A stretch of DNA of 21,745 nucleotides from an uncultured Clostridia bacterium. GTDB lineage: Bacteria; Bacillota_A; Clostridia; Oscillospirales; Oscillospiraceae. Shown here in pieces: positions 7,719 to 15,094 of this stretch. Location: positions 1 to 21,745 of the forward strand of contig CAMJQX010000006.1 in the NCBI GenBank assembly GCA_946408145.1, given 5' to 3'. Positions within the stretch are counted from its first letter, which is position 1; every line of letters starts with the position of its first letter. The notes under the pieces are model-generated. The model did not search any database. It had not been told where the DNA came from and worked only from the letters and a program-made list of their open reading frames with translations. A program made the translations under genes and the position numbers.

Positions 7719-8009
7719 ATGAAGCACTATATCATCGTCAAGTTCACGGAAGGGACGGACTTTCACGCGCTGGAAAAGCCGGTAAGGGGGATCTTTGAAC
7801 AGACGCTTACGATACCGGGGATCCACGGTGTCGATGTCAGGCTCTCCAACTCCGACAGGCCGAACCGCTACGACATGATGATCGTCATGGACATGGACAA
7901 GGACGCGCTGCCCGCGTATGACCGCTCCGAGCCGCATCTGCGCTGGAAGTCCGAATACGGCGGCGTCGTCGCGAAGAAAGCGATCTTTGACTGTGAGGAC
8001 GAGGCCTGA
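7719..8009 (+). CDS. Dabb (stress-responsive A/B barrel) domain protein
   Basis: This protein of 96 residues fits a single Dabb ferredoxin-like domain: an N-terminal strand MKHYIIVKF, a central helix, the strand YDMMIVMDM, then the AYDRSEPHLRWKSEYGGVVAKKAIFDCE end, where the family usually has Y-x-x-HP-x-H. Dabb proteins form dimeric barrels; some are cyclases or enzymes of small-molecule metabolism, while many have no known job. The ribosome binding site AAAGGAG is 7 bases from the ATG. It is the last gene of the oxidoreductase-VOC-Dabb cluster. Confidence 0.8.
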   Translation: MKHYIIVKFTEGTDFHALEKPVRGIFEQTLTIPGIHGVDVRLSNSDRPNRYDMMIVMDMDKDALPAYDRSEPHLRWKSEYGGVVAKKAIFDCEDEA

Positions 8010-8325
8010 GAAAACCGTTTTGCGTCCGGCCTTCCGGGAGGGCGGCTCAGGGAGGCCGTCTGTGTACGGGCTTTCTCATAAAAGGGAAAGATCTGTACGA
8101 CGCACGGCGTGAATTCCTGCGGCCGCTCTGCCGATATGCCGTATATGAACGCCGTGGGCTGCGGACAATATCGGAAAGGGAAATCGTATCGGCGCCTGGA
8201 TCTGCTCGTGGACGGATTCATTGCCGGGAAGCTGAACGATCAGGACGTCGCGGCGGCCCGGCGAAGCGGTCTGCGGCGATTCGCCATCATAAAATTGTTT
8301 TGAGACTGAATGTGAGAAAACTGTT
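8010..8325. other. Intergenic region without a firm gene
   Basis: A 64-codon frame (8109-8303, GTG start, ending RRSGLRRFAIIKLF) crosses the region. It has no ribosome binding site and matches nothing I recognise, so I do not call it. TTGAGA (8300-8305) and TGTTATGCT (8322-8330) look like a weak extended promoter, but the -10 lies on the start codon of the next gene, so they may be incidental. Confidence 0.4.
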
Positions 8326-9285
8326 ATGCTGTATATGAGAAAGAAACACTTTGCGGCGGGGATCGCCGCGCTCATGCTGATCCTGCTGACGGCGGCGCTG
8401 CTCAGCGGCTGCGGCAGGACCGAAAACGCTGCTGCGCCTTCCGAGCCTTCCGCCGCCGAAGCGTCGGCCCCCGCCGAAACCGGGCGTCAGAACGGCGAGC
8501 GCTTCGAGGCAGTCATCATGCTGGAGGGCATGGAGGAGACGGTCGGCTATGAGCATATCAGGAACGACGCGATCGGCTTCGAGATGGATTATGACTATGA
8601 GCGCTTTGTACGGCGCAGCGATGCGGCCTGCGAATGCTTTGTCTCCTGCTATGACGACCCCGAGCATCCCGAAAACTACCTTACGGTGAGATACGATCCG
8701 CGGGACGCCGGGACCGTCGCCGCGGCGATCGGAGAAGTCCTCTCCCATGATTATGAGATCCACAGGGAGGATTCGTTCCCGCTCGAACGCGCGGGCAGCT
8801 GCATCCGCATTGACGCGTCCGCAAACGTGGGCGGCCTGACGATGCCCGATCAGCTGCAGATGGTATATATCGTCCCGGCGGCCGACGGCTGCCGCGTTGT
8901 CTCCGCGCACTATGCCATCGAGGGCGCCGAGGGCTTCGGAAGGCGTTTCCACTGCTTCATGCAAAGCTTCGCCGCCATGGAAGCCAGCGGAGAGAAAAGA
9001 CTGTCGGACGAACAGGCCGCCGCGGCGATTCGGAGATACTGCCGCATCGTCAATCCGGATCTGGAGAGCGTCGCCAGCGGGGGAGAGGCCCCGGTGTACT
9101 GGGAGGTATCGTCGAGCGACGAGAGTCGGATCGTGGTGCTGTTCCGCTCCTACACGGGAGCGCAGATCCGCTATTATATCGATCCGCTTTCGGGAGAGAC
9201 CTATGTCACGGAGTTCGTTCCCGGCATAACGGCGGATGAAGCGCGGACGGATGAGAGCCTGAACGCCTGGGATTATATCGACTGA
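8326..9285 (+). CDS. Lipoprotein of unknown function
   Basis: This 319-residue protein starts with a basic, hydrophobic signal peptide and a clear lipobox LLSGC. The Cys is residue 29 from ATG 8326, or 26 from ATG 8335 (MRKKHF), which is an equally likely start. After lipidation an Ala/Ser/Pro/Glu-rich linker (about 32-53) leads to a globular domain without a motif I recognise. One segment (GFEMDYDYERFVRR ... YDPEHPENYLTVRYDP) resembles the solute-exposed beta-rich folds of many clostridial lipoproteins. No ribosome binding site precedes either ATG. A terminator follows directly, so the gene is probably a single-gene unit. I do not assign a function. Confidence 0.8.
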   Translation: MLYMRKKHFAAGIAALMLILLTAALLSGCGRTENAAAPSEPSAAEASAPAETGRQNGERFEAVIMLEGMEETVGYEHIRNDAIGFEMDYDYERFVRRSDAACECFVSCYDDPEHPENYLTVRYDPRDAGTVAAAIGEVLSHDYEIHREDSFPLERAGSCIRIDASANVGGLTMPDQLQMVYIVPAADGCRVVSAHYAIEGAEGFGRRFHCFMQSFAAMEASGEKRLSDEQAAAAIRRYCRIVNPDLESVASGGEAPVYWEVSSSDESRIVVLFRSYTGAQIRYYIDPLSGETYVTEFVPGITADEARTDESLNAWDYID

Positions 9286-9295
9286 CAGAAATCGG

Positions 9296-9335
9296 AACGC
9301 CTGCCTGCCCGTTGGCTTGCAGGCGTTTGCTTTTT
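9296..9335 (+). terminator. Intrinsic terminator after the lipoprotein gene
   Basis: AACGCCTGC (9296-9304) pairs with GCAGGCGTT (9319-9327) around a 14-base loop, followed by TGCTTTTT. It begins 11 bases after the lipoprotein stop codon. Confidence 0.8.
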
Positions 9336-9401
9336 GGCACTGTGTATCCGGGAGCGGCCCCGCCGGAGCTGAGGCCGTCTTCTCGCGAATGAAAAAATGA
9401 C

Positions 9402-9429
9402 TTGAAGCGGCCGAACTTTTTGCTATAAT
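9402..9429 (+). promoter_or_regulatory. Sigma-A-type extended -10 promoter for the sensor phosphatase
   Basis: TTGAAG (9402-9407), a 16-base spacer, and TGCTATAAT with a perfect -10 at 9424-9429 and an upstream TG. Transcription should begin near 9436, leaving a leader of about 217 bases before the start codon at 9653. Confidence 0.75.
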
Positions 9430-9435
9430 ACAAAT

Positions 9436-9652
9436 ACATATGCTCGGCACGGCAGAGAAAGAAGCGGATGAACCGTCGGACGGGAGAACCCGGATCTGCC
9501 GCGGAAAGCTGAACGCGGCCGGAGTGCCCTTCGTCTGGCCCCTCGGGAAAGGAACGTTCCGCGTATCGTGCGGAAGAAGTTTTTGCTTATCATAGCGGTA
9601 AAGGGATACCATACCGCTGCAATATCTATTCAGTCCCAACGGTAAAGGCAGT
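9436..9652 (+). promoter_or_regulatory. Long structured 5' leader with possible attenuator
   Basis: Several hairpins can form: GCCGCG (9498-9503) with CGCGGC (9514-9519); TTCCGC (9557-9562) with GCGGAA (9570-9575), followed four bases later by TTTTT (9580-9584); and AGCGGTA (9594-9600) with TACCGCT (9612-9618). The second looks like a weak terminator. CGGTAAAGG occurs twice (9596-9604 and 9640-9648), and the second copy holds the ribosome binding site. I could not match the leader to a riboswitch class I know. Confidence 0.4.
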
Positions 9653-11845
9653 GTGAGAAAAAGCATGATCCACAAACAATCTCTCGGAAGAAAGATCCTC
9701 CGCGCTATGATCGCGCTGGTAATCGGCCTGCTTCTGGTCGCGGGCACCATTTTTACGCTTACGATGAAGAAAGCCTCGGACACGCTGGCTTTGTCCAATC
9801 AGAGCCTCAGCGAGACCATCGGGGACAAGTCCTCGGCCTATATGACGGAGCTTTCCCAGAACCGGATGCTGGAGCTCGCCGAGGACAGAGCGGAGATCGC
9901 CGACGAGATCTTCCTCGTATTTGAACGGGGTGTCTGCATCGTGGCATCCGTGGCCGAGGACATCTACAGCGATCCCGGGCAATACGCCCCGAGGACCGTG
10001 CCTCTGCCCGACCCGGAAAAGGATGGGGAACTGACCATGCAGGTCCTCTACTCCGCCCGCACGGATCCGACAGATCCTGCGATCGAGGAAGAGCTTGCGC
10101 TGATCGGCAATATCCAGGATACGCTCATGGCGGTCAACGCCAGCCAGGACAATATGGCCTCGCTTTATTTTGCGACAGAGTCCGGCTTTATGGTGCAGGC
10201 GGATTTGATCCCGGCCAAGAAATATGACGAGGAAGGAAACCTCATGCCTCTCGAGGCGAAGGAGCGCCCCTGGTATCAGGGTGCGGCGGAGAGCGGAAAG
10301 CCCTATTTTACGCCTGTCACCAAGGACGCGCACACCCCGCGCCTCGGTCTGATGTGCGGCGTGCCGGTCTATGTCGACGGCAGGCTGATGGGCGTTGCCG
10401 GCGCTGGCATGTACCTTGATGATATGGAAAATCTGGTCCGGAGCGTGGATCTGGGGACGGGCAGCAACGCCTGCATCCTCAACAGGCGCGGTCAGGTCCT
10501 GTTTTCAACATACGCCGAGGGTACGCTTGCCGCCGTCACCGACGCGGAGGATCTTCGACTGTCCGAGGACCCGGCGCTCGCTGAAATGGCCGAAAGGGCG
10601 GTCGGCGGAGAAACCGGCGTGACACTGCTTACGCTGGATGGCGTCACGAACTATGCGGCCTATGCCCCGATGCGGACCGTCGGCTGGTCGATGATCGTGT
10701 TTCTCTCTCAGGAGGCGGTCGAGGCTCCGACGAACAATCTGCTGTCCAGCATCGACACGATGACGGACAAGGCATTTCAGGACGCGACAAGCTACAGCCG
10801 GAACGCAAATATACTCCTGCTGTGGCTGCTCGGTATCGCGGTGCTGGTTGCCATGACGGTGTCGGTGGCCCTCTCCAATCAGATCGTGAAGCCTATCCAC
10901 CTGCTCACGGAGAAAGTCCAGTCCATGCAGGGAGACAAACTGGACTTTCATTGGGATCTCGACACCGACGACGAGACCCAGATGCTGGCAAACTCCTTCG
11001 AGTCGCTGACGCAGCGCATGAGGGAGTACGTCCGCGAAAACGAGAGCATAACCGCCGAAAGAGAGCGCATCAGCACGGAGCTGTCTCTGGCGACAAAAAT
11101 CCAGGCCTCCATGCTCCCGAATATCTTCCCGCCGTATCCCAACCGCTCGGAGTTTGATATTTTCGCACTGATGGAACCGGCACGGGAGGTGGGCGGAGAT
11201 TTCTACGATTTCTTCCTGATCGACGAAGACCATCTGTGCCTGGTTATTGCCGACGTTTCCGGCAAGGGCGTTCCGGCGGCGTTGTTCATGATGATATCCA
11301 AGATCATTCTGCAGAGCTGCGCGATGCTCGGGAAATCGCCGGCGGAGATCCTGACACGGACAAACGATGCGATCTGCGCCAACAACGACGAGGAAATGTT
11401 CGTGACGGCGTGGGTGGGCATCCTGGAGCTGTCGACCGGCAGGCTGACGGCTGCCAATGCGGGGCACGAGTATCCCGCCGTCAAGAGCCCGGACGGCCGC
11501 TTCGAACTGTTGAAAGACAAACACGGATTCGTTATGGGCGGCTTCGGCGGCGAAGTCTACCGGGAATATGAGCTTCAGCTCACCCCGGGATCGAAGCTGT
11601 TCCTGTATACGGACGGCGTAACCGAAGCTACAGGGGGCACGGGTCTGCGTGAAATGTTCGGCCTTGAACGTATGCTCACCGCGCTCAACGAGGACGCGGA
11701 CCGACCGCCGAGAGAGATCCTGGCTCAGGTCCGGCAAGCCTTGGATGACTTCGTAAAGGACGGGGAGCAGTTCGACGATCTGACGATGCTCTGCGTCGAA
11801 TACAAGGGGAAAGAGCAGCAATCGTATGCCGAACAGGAAGATTAG
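9653..11845 (+). CDS. dCache-HAMP-PP2C (SpoIIE-type) sensor phosphatase
   Basis: This 730-residue protein has TM1 (about 16-38), a large extracytoplasmic double-Cache-like sensor (about 45-375) with the characteristic ERPWYQGAAESGKPYFT segment (204-220) and GVPVYVDGRLMGVAGAGMYLDDM after it, TM2 (about 385-407), HAMP (about 408-460), a coiled linker, and a PP2C SpoIIE domain (about 475-718). Catalytic motifs are intact: GGDFYDF (514-520), IADVSGKG (532-539), YTDG (652-655) and FDDLTM (708-713). It should turn an outside small-molecule signal into dephosphorylation of a STAS-type partner. GTG 9653 is chosen because AAAGG lies 4-5 bases upstream; ATG 9665 is the alternative. The phosphatase half is a close paralogue of that at 4028-5797, but the sensor halves differ. 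Confidence 0.9.
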   Translation: MRKSMIHKQSLGRKILRAMIALVIGLLLVAGTIFTLTMKKASDTLALSNQSLSETIGDKSSAYMTELSQNRMLELAEDRAEIADEIFLVFERGVCIVASVAEDIYSDPGQYAPRTVPLPDPEKDGELTMQVLYSARTDPTDPAIEEELALIGNIQDTLMAVNASQDNMASLYFATESGFMVQADLIPAKKYDEEGNLMPLEAKERPWYQGAAESGKPYFTPVTKDAHTPRLGLMCGVPVYVDGRLMGVAGAGMYLDDMENLVRSVDLGTGSNACILNRRGQVLFSTYAEGTLAAVTDAEDLRLSEDPALAEMAERAVGGETGVTLLTLDGVTNYAAYAPMRTVGWSMIVFLSQEAVEAPTNNLLSSIDTMTDKAFQDATSYSRNANILLLWLLGIAVLVAMTVSVALSNQIVKPIHLLTEKVQSMQGDKLDFHWDLDTDDETQMLANSFESLTQRMREYVRENESITAERERISTELSLATKIQASMLPNIFPPYPNRSEFDIFALMEPAREVGGDFYDFFLIDEDHLCLVIADVSGKGVPAALFMMISKIILQSCAMLGKSPAEILTRTNDAICANNDEEMFVTAWVGILELSTGRLTAANAGHEYPAVKSPDGRFELLKDKHGFVMGGFGGEVYREYELQLTPGSKLFLYTDGVTEATGGTGLREMFGLERMLTALNEDADRPPREILAQVRQALDDFVKDGEQFDDLTMLCVEYKGKEQQSYAEQED

Positions 11846-11956
11846 CCTTGCTCTCAACGCCATCGGAAAAGGAGAAAAACATCAAAACAAGGGTTTCAGC
11901 TTTTCTCCGGCCCCGATTTCCGCTCTCGGCCTGAACGCGCACAGGGAGGCGCTTCG

Positions 11957-12565
11957 ATGAAGATCAAATCGGTCATGCACGAAGGGAAAGCCCGCCTGCG
12001 GCAGCGGCGGGAGAAAAAGAGAGAACAGATCCGCAGCGAGCTCGAACGCTACGGAAGCGAGATCCTCCATTCCGATGAGATGCGCGAGGCCTTCCGCCAG
12101 ACGCACCATACGCGCTCCACCGTGGGCGAGCATACGCAGCGGGTCGCCAAAAAAAGCCTGGCCATCTGCCATGCGCTGGAAAAGCTCCATATCCGCACCG
12201 ATATCCCCGCGGTGGTCGAGGCTTCGCTGTGCCACGATCTCGGCATCCTCGACCGGGACGCGAAGTTCGAATCCGAGGAGCAGTGCCTCCGGCAGCATCC
12301 CGCCGATTCGGTCGCGGTCGCGCGGAGGCTCGTGGAAGACCTCCCGGATAAAACAGCGGAGATCATCGAGCGCCACATGTGGCCGGGCGCCGGAAGCAAG
12401 GCGCCCGATTCCCTGGAGGGGATCATCGTTGCGGCGGCGGACAAGGCCGCCGCGGTCGAGGATTTCGTCCGGGGGAGCAAGACGATGCCCACCGACTGGA
12501 AGACGGCGCTCGGGACGATCATGAAAAGAAACAGAGGTTTGCTATGGAAAACGAAGAAGCGGTAG
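11957..12565 (+). CDS. HD-domain phosphohydrolase-like protein
   Basis: This 202-residue protein has a basic, helical N-terminus (1-50) and an HD domain with its metal ligands in order: H59 (VGEHTQRVA), H93-D94 (CHDLG), H140 (IIERHMWP) and D162 (AADKAAAVEDF). The HD superfamily hydrolyses phosphoester bonds in nucleotides or second messengers. The single compact domain and the HDLGILDRD segment resemble general HDIG-type hydrolases, and the substrate is not evident. AGGGAGG precedes the ATG at about 8 bases. Its last 22 bases overlap the cardiolipin synthase gene in another frame, so the two are co-transcribed and probably translationally coupled. Confidence 0.85.
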   Translation: MKIKSVMHEGKARLRQRREKKREQIRSELERYGSEILHSDEMREAFRQTHHTRSTVGEHTQRVAKKSLAICHALEKLHIRTDIPAVVEASLCHDLGILDRDAKFESEEQCLRQHPADSVAVARRLVEDLPDKTAEIIERHMWPGAGSKAPDSLEGIIVAAADKAAAVEDFVRGSKTMPTDWKTALGTIMKRNRGLLWKTKKR

Positions 12566-14115
12566 CCCGGCTGGCAAAGCCGCAGAAGAAAGGCATCCTG
12601 CGTCTGGTGTTCAGCAGATTCTTTCTGATCCTCCTGCTGTTCGCGCTTGAGATCGGCCTTCTGATATTCGGCTTTGTATTCTTTACCGAGAAGTTTCCGG
12701 ATCTGATCAGCATCCTGCGCCTGTTTTCGCTCGTGATGGTGATCTATCTGTTCAACTGCGGCATGGACAACTCCGCCAAGCTGACCTGGATGCTGATCAT
12801 CTCGATCGTTCCGCTGGTCGGAACAGGCATCTTGCTGTTCACTCAGACCAATCTCGGGCATCGGACAGAGCGCCGGCTGATCCGCGAGCAGATCGACGCG
12901 AGCAAAGACCTGATCTCCCAGCCGCGGGAAGTGATCGAAGAGATCGAACACGACGGCTCGGGGACGGATGATCTGAGCAGGTACCTCAGCCACAGCGGCA
13001 GTTTCCCCCTCTACGACCATACCGAGGTGCGCTACTTCCCCTCCGGCGAGGCGAAATTTGAGGCCATGCTGAACGAGCTGGAAAAGGCAGAGAAGTTCAT
13101 CTTCATGGAGTACTTCATCATCGAAGAGGGCTACATGTGGGGCAGGATCCTGAATATCCTTATGCGCAAGGCGAAGGAGGGCGTCGACGTGCGCGTCATA
13201 TACGACGGCATGTGCGAGATGTCCACCCTGCCGGCCGACTACTGGAAGCGCCTCGAGGCCGAGGGCATCCGCGCCAAGGCTTTTTCCTCGATCAAGCCAG
13301 TCATCTCCTCGCATTACAATTACCGCGATCACCGCAAGATCCTCGTGATCGACGGGAAGACGGCGTTCAACGGCGGCGTCAACCTGGCGGATGAGTACAT
13401 CAACCGGGTCGAACGCTTCGGACACTGGAAGGATACGGCCGTTATGCTCAAGGGCGAAGCGGTGAAGAGCTTCACCCTGCTCTTCCTGCAGATGTGGTAC
13501 GTCCGCGAGAAAGAAGCGGATTATGCAAGCTTCCTGGCGGAAGAGAACGAGGCGCCGCAGAAGTCCGACGGTTATGTCATGCCCTACGGCGACAGCCCGC
13601 TGGATGAATACAAGGTCGGCGAACTGGTCTATATGGATATTCTGAACAGAGCGACCGATTACGTCCACATCATGACGCCATACCTGATACTGGACGGGGA
13701 GCTGGAGACGGCTCTGTGCTTCGCCGCGCTGCGCGGCGTCGACGTGAAGCTGATCCTGCCGGGCATCCCCGACAAAAAGATCCCCTACGCGCTCGCAAAG
13801 ACCCATTACCGCGCGCTGACAAAGGCGGGCGTGAAAATCTACGAGTACACGCCAGGCTTTGTCCACGCCAAGGTTTTCGTCAGCGACGACAGCAAGGCCG
13901 CGGTCGGCACGATCAATCTGGACTACCGCAGTCTGTATCACCATTTCGAGTGCGCCACCTATCTGTACAGGACGAGCTGCATCCAGGCCATCGAAGAGGA
14001 CTTTCAGGATACGCTGGCAAAATGCCGCGAGGTCAGCGATGAGACGATAAAGAACGAAAAGCTGTCGACCAGGATCATCGGGCAGCTCGCCAAGTTCGTG
14101 GCGCCGCTGCTGTGA
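12544..14115 (+). CDS. cls: Cardiolipin synthase (two-PLD-domain type)
   Basis: This 523-residue protein has hydrophobic segments at about 26-48, 54-72 and 81-100, then two phospholipase D domains. Both HKD motifs are intact: H263-x-K265-x4-D270 (DHRKILVID) with GGVN after it, and H441-x-K443-x4-D448 (VHAKVFVSD) with GTINLD after it. Bacterial enzymes of this build join two phosphatidylglycerols into cardiolipin and glycerol at the membrane. ATG 12544 is chosen because it starts MENEEAVARL just before the first membrane segment and has AGAGG 8 bases upstream. The longer frame from 12379 would add a Gly/Arg-rich stretch antiphase to the HD gene. It overlaps the HD-domain gene by 22 bases. Confidence 0.92.
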   Translation: MENEEAVARLAKPQKKGILRLVFSRFFLILLLFALEIGLLIFGFVFFTEKFPDLISILRLFSLVMVIYLFNCGMDNSAKLTWMLIISIVPLVGTGILLFTQTNLGHRTERRLIREQIDASKDLISQPREVIEEIEHDGSGTDDLSRYLSHSGSFPLYDHTEVRYFPSGEAKFEAMLNELEKAEKFIFMEYFIIEEGYMWGRILNILMRKAKEGVDVRVIYDGMCEMSTLPADYWKRLEAEGIRAKAFSSIKPVISSHYNYRDHRKILVIDGKTAFNGGVNLADEYINRVERFGHWKDTAVMLKGEAVKSFTLLFLQMWYVREKEADYASFLAEENEAPQKSDGYVMPYGDSPLDEYKVGELVYMDILNRATDYVHIMTPYLILDGELETALCFAALRGVDVKLILPGIPDKKIPYALAKTHYRALTKAGVKIYEYTPGFVHAKVFVSDDSKAAVGTINLDYRSLYHHFECATYLYRTSCIQAIEEDFQDTLAKCREVSDETIKNEKLSTRIIGQLAKFVAPLL

Positions 14116-14312
14116 GGAAGAGCAGGGGACGGGCGCGTCTTCGCACGGGAATGAAGGCGGGGCCTGCGGGCCATGCCGTCGACAGACGTAGATGAACAGG
14201 CTCGTATTCTGCTGCGGATGACTTATTCGGGAAAAACAAGTTTGATGCGATCGTAAAGCGCTGCCTTTTCCCCGGAACAAACAAAAGACAACACAGAACG
14301 GGAGGAACAAAA

Positions 14313-14942
14313 ATGCCAAGAGTATTACTGCTCAACGGCAGCCCGCATGCGCAGGGCTGCACGGCCGCGGCGCTGGAGGAGATGATCGATGTTTTCCGGC
14401 AGGAGGGGATCGAGACCGAGCTGATCCAGGTCGGCAGCAAGAATATCCGCGGCTGCATTGCCTGCGGCAAGTGTCATCAAACGGGCAAATGCGTCTTCGA
14501 CGATCTCGTCAACGAGACAGCTCCGAAGCTGCTGGCGGCGGACGGGCTCGTCGTCGGCAGTCCCGTCTATTACAGCTCCCCCAACGGAAGCATCCTCTCC
14601 TTCCTGGACAGGCTCTTCTACAGCACCGGCGAGATCCCCATGAACGACAAGGTCGGCGCCGCCGTCGTCTCCTGCCGCAGGGGCGGCAACACCGCGAGCT
14701 TCGATGTGCTGAACAAGTATTTCAGCATCCGGGGTATGCCGATCGCCACCAGTACCTATTGGAACCAGGTGCACGGCTTCACGGCCGAGGACGTGAAGAA
14801 GGATCTTGAGGGGCTGCAGACCATGCGCAATCTGGCCCGCAACATGGCCTTCATGATCCGCGCGATCGCGGACGCGAAGGAGAAGTACGGGCTCCCGGAG
14901 ATGGAGTACGCCTCGTTCACCAGCTTCCCGGACGGGAAATGA
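14313..14942 (+). CDS. Flavodoxin-fold NAD(P)H-dependent FMN reductase / iron-sulfur flavoprotein-like
   Basis: This 209-residue protein opens MPRVLLLNGSPHAQGCT; GSPHxxGxT (9-17) is the FMN phosphate-binding loop of the NADPH-dependent FMN reductase family. A compact cysteine cluster C48-x2-C51-x2-C54-x5-C60 resembles the 4Fe-4S motif of iron-sulfur flavoproteins (Isf type). VVGSPVYYSSPNG (80-92) is the second FMN-contact loop. It probably moves electrons between reduced pyridine nucleotide or ferredoxin and a small acceptor, a common role in strict anaerobes; the acceptor is unknown. GGGAGGA is well placed before the ATG. It is preceded by about 200 bases without a clear promoter and followed by a strong terminator, so it is probably expressed alone. 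Confidence 0.87.
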   Translation: MPRVLLLNGSPHAQGCTAAALEEMIDVFRQEGIETELIQVGSKNIRGCIACGKCHQTGKCVFDDLVNETAPKLLAADGLVVGSPVYYSSPNGSILSFLDRLFYSTGEIPMNDKVGAAVVSCRRGGNTASFDVLNKYFSIRGMPIATSTYWNQVHGFTAEDVKKDLEGLQTMRNLARNMAFMIRAIADAKEKYGLPEMEYASFTSFPDGK

Positions 14943-15010
14943 GGGCTGCGTCTGCCTGACGCGGCGCCGGATCTCGACGAAATAGTCGGCTGAAAAAGCC
15001 AAAGAGCAAA

Positions 15011-15050
15011 AAGACAAGACCACCCGCAGCTCTGCGGGTGGTCTTGTCTT
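15011..15050. terminator. 19-bp perfect hairpin, bidirectional terminator
   Basis: AAGACAAGACCACCCGCAG (15011-15029) is exactly repeated in reverse complement at 15032-15050. On the minus strand it is followed by TTTTTGCTCTTT, ideal for the repressor gene that ends at 15095. On the plus strand it follows the flavoprotein gene, with U-rich TTGTCTT inside the right arm. The two genes converge here. Confidence 0.9.
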
Positions 15051-15094
15051 GCGTATAGAAACGGGAAGAGGGGAGGGCGAGCCAGATACCGCCC

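Noticed and set aside
5481..7937. 818-codon minus-strand frame opposite the oxidoreductase and VOC genes
   Set aside because: Arg/Pro/Gly-rich antisense shadow; the plus-strand genes have family motifs and ribosome binding sites.
9436..9652. Known riboswitch (c-di-AMP, c-di-GMP, purine, ZTP or fluoride type) in the phosphatase leader
   Set aside because: I compared the leader by eye with conserved cores of these classes and found no match; kept only as a structured leader.
11868..11932. AAAGGAG followed by ATC AAA ACA, resembling a gene start whose ATG became ATC
   Set aside because: The frame ends after 17 codons and encodes nothing recognisable; the HD-domain gene has its own ribosome binding site and ATG 11957.
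12049..14319. 756-codon minus-strand frame opposite the HD and cardiolipin synthase genes
   Set aside because: Antisense of two PLD domains with intact HKD motifs; no motif of its own.
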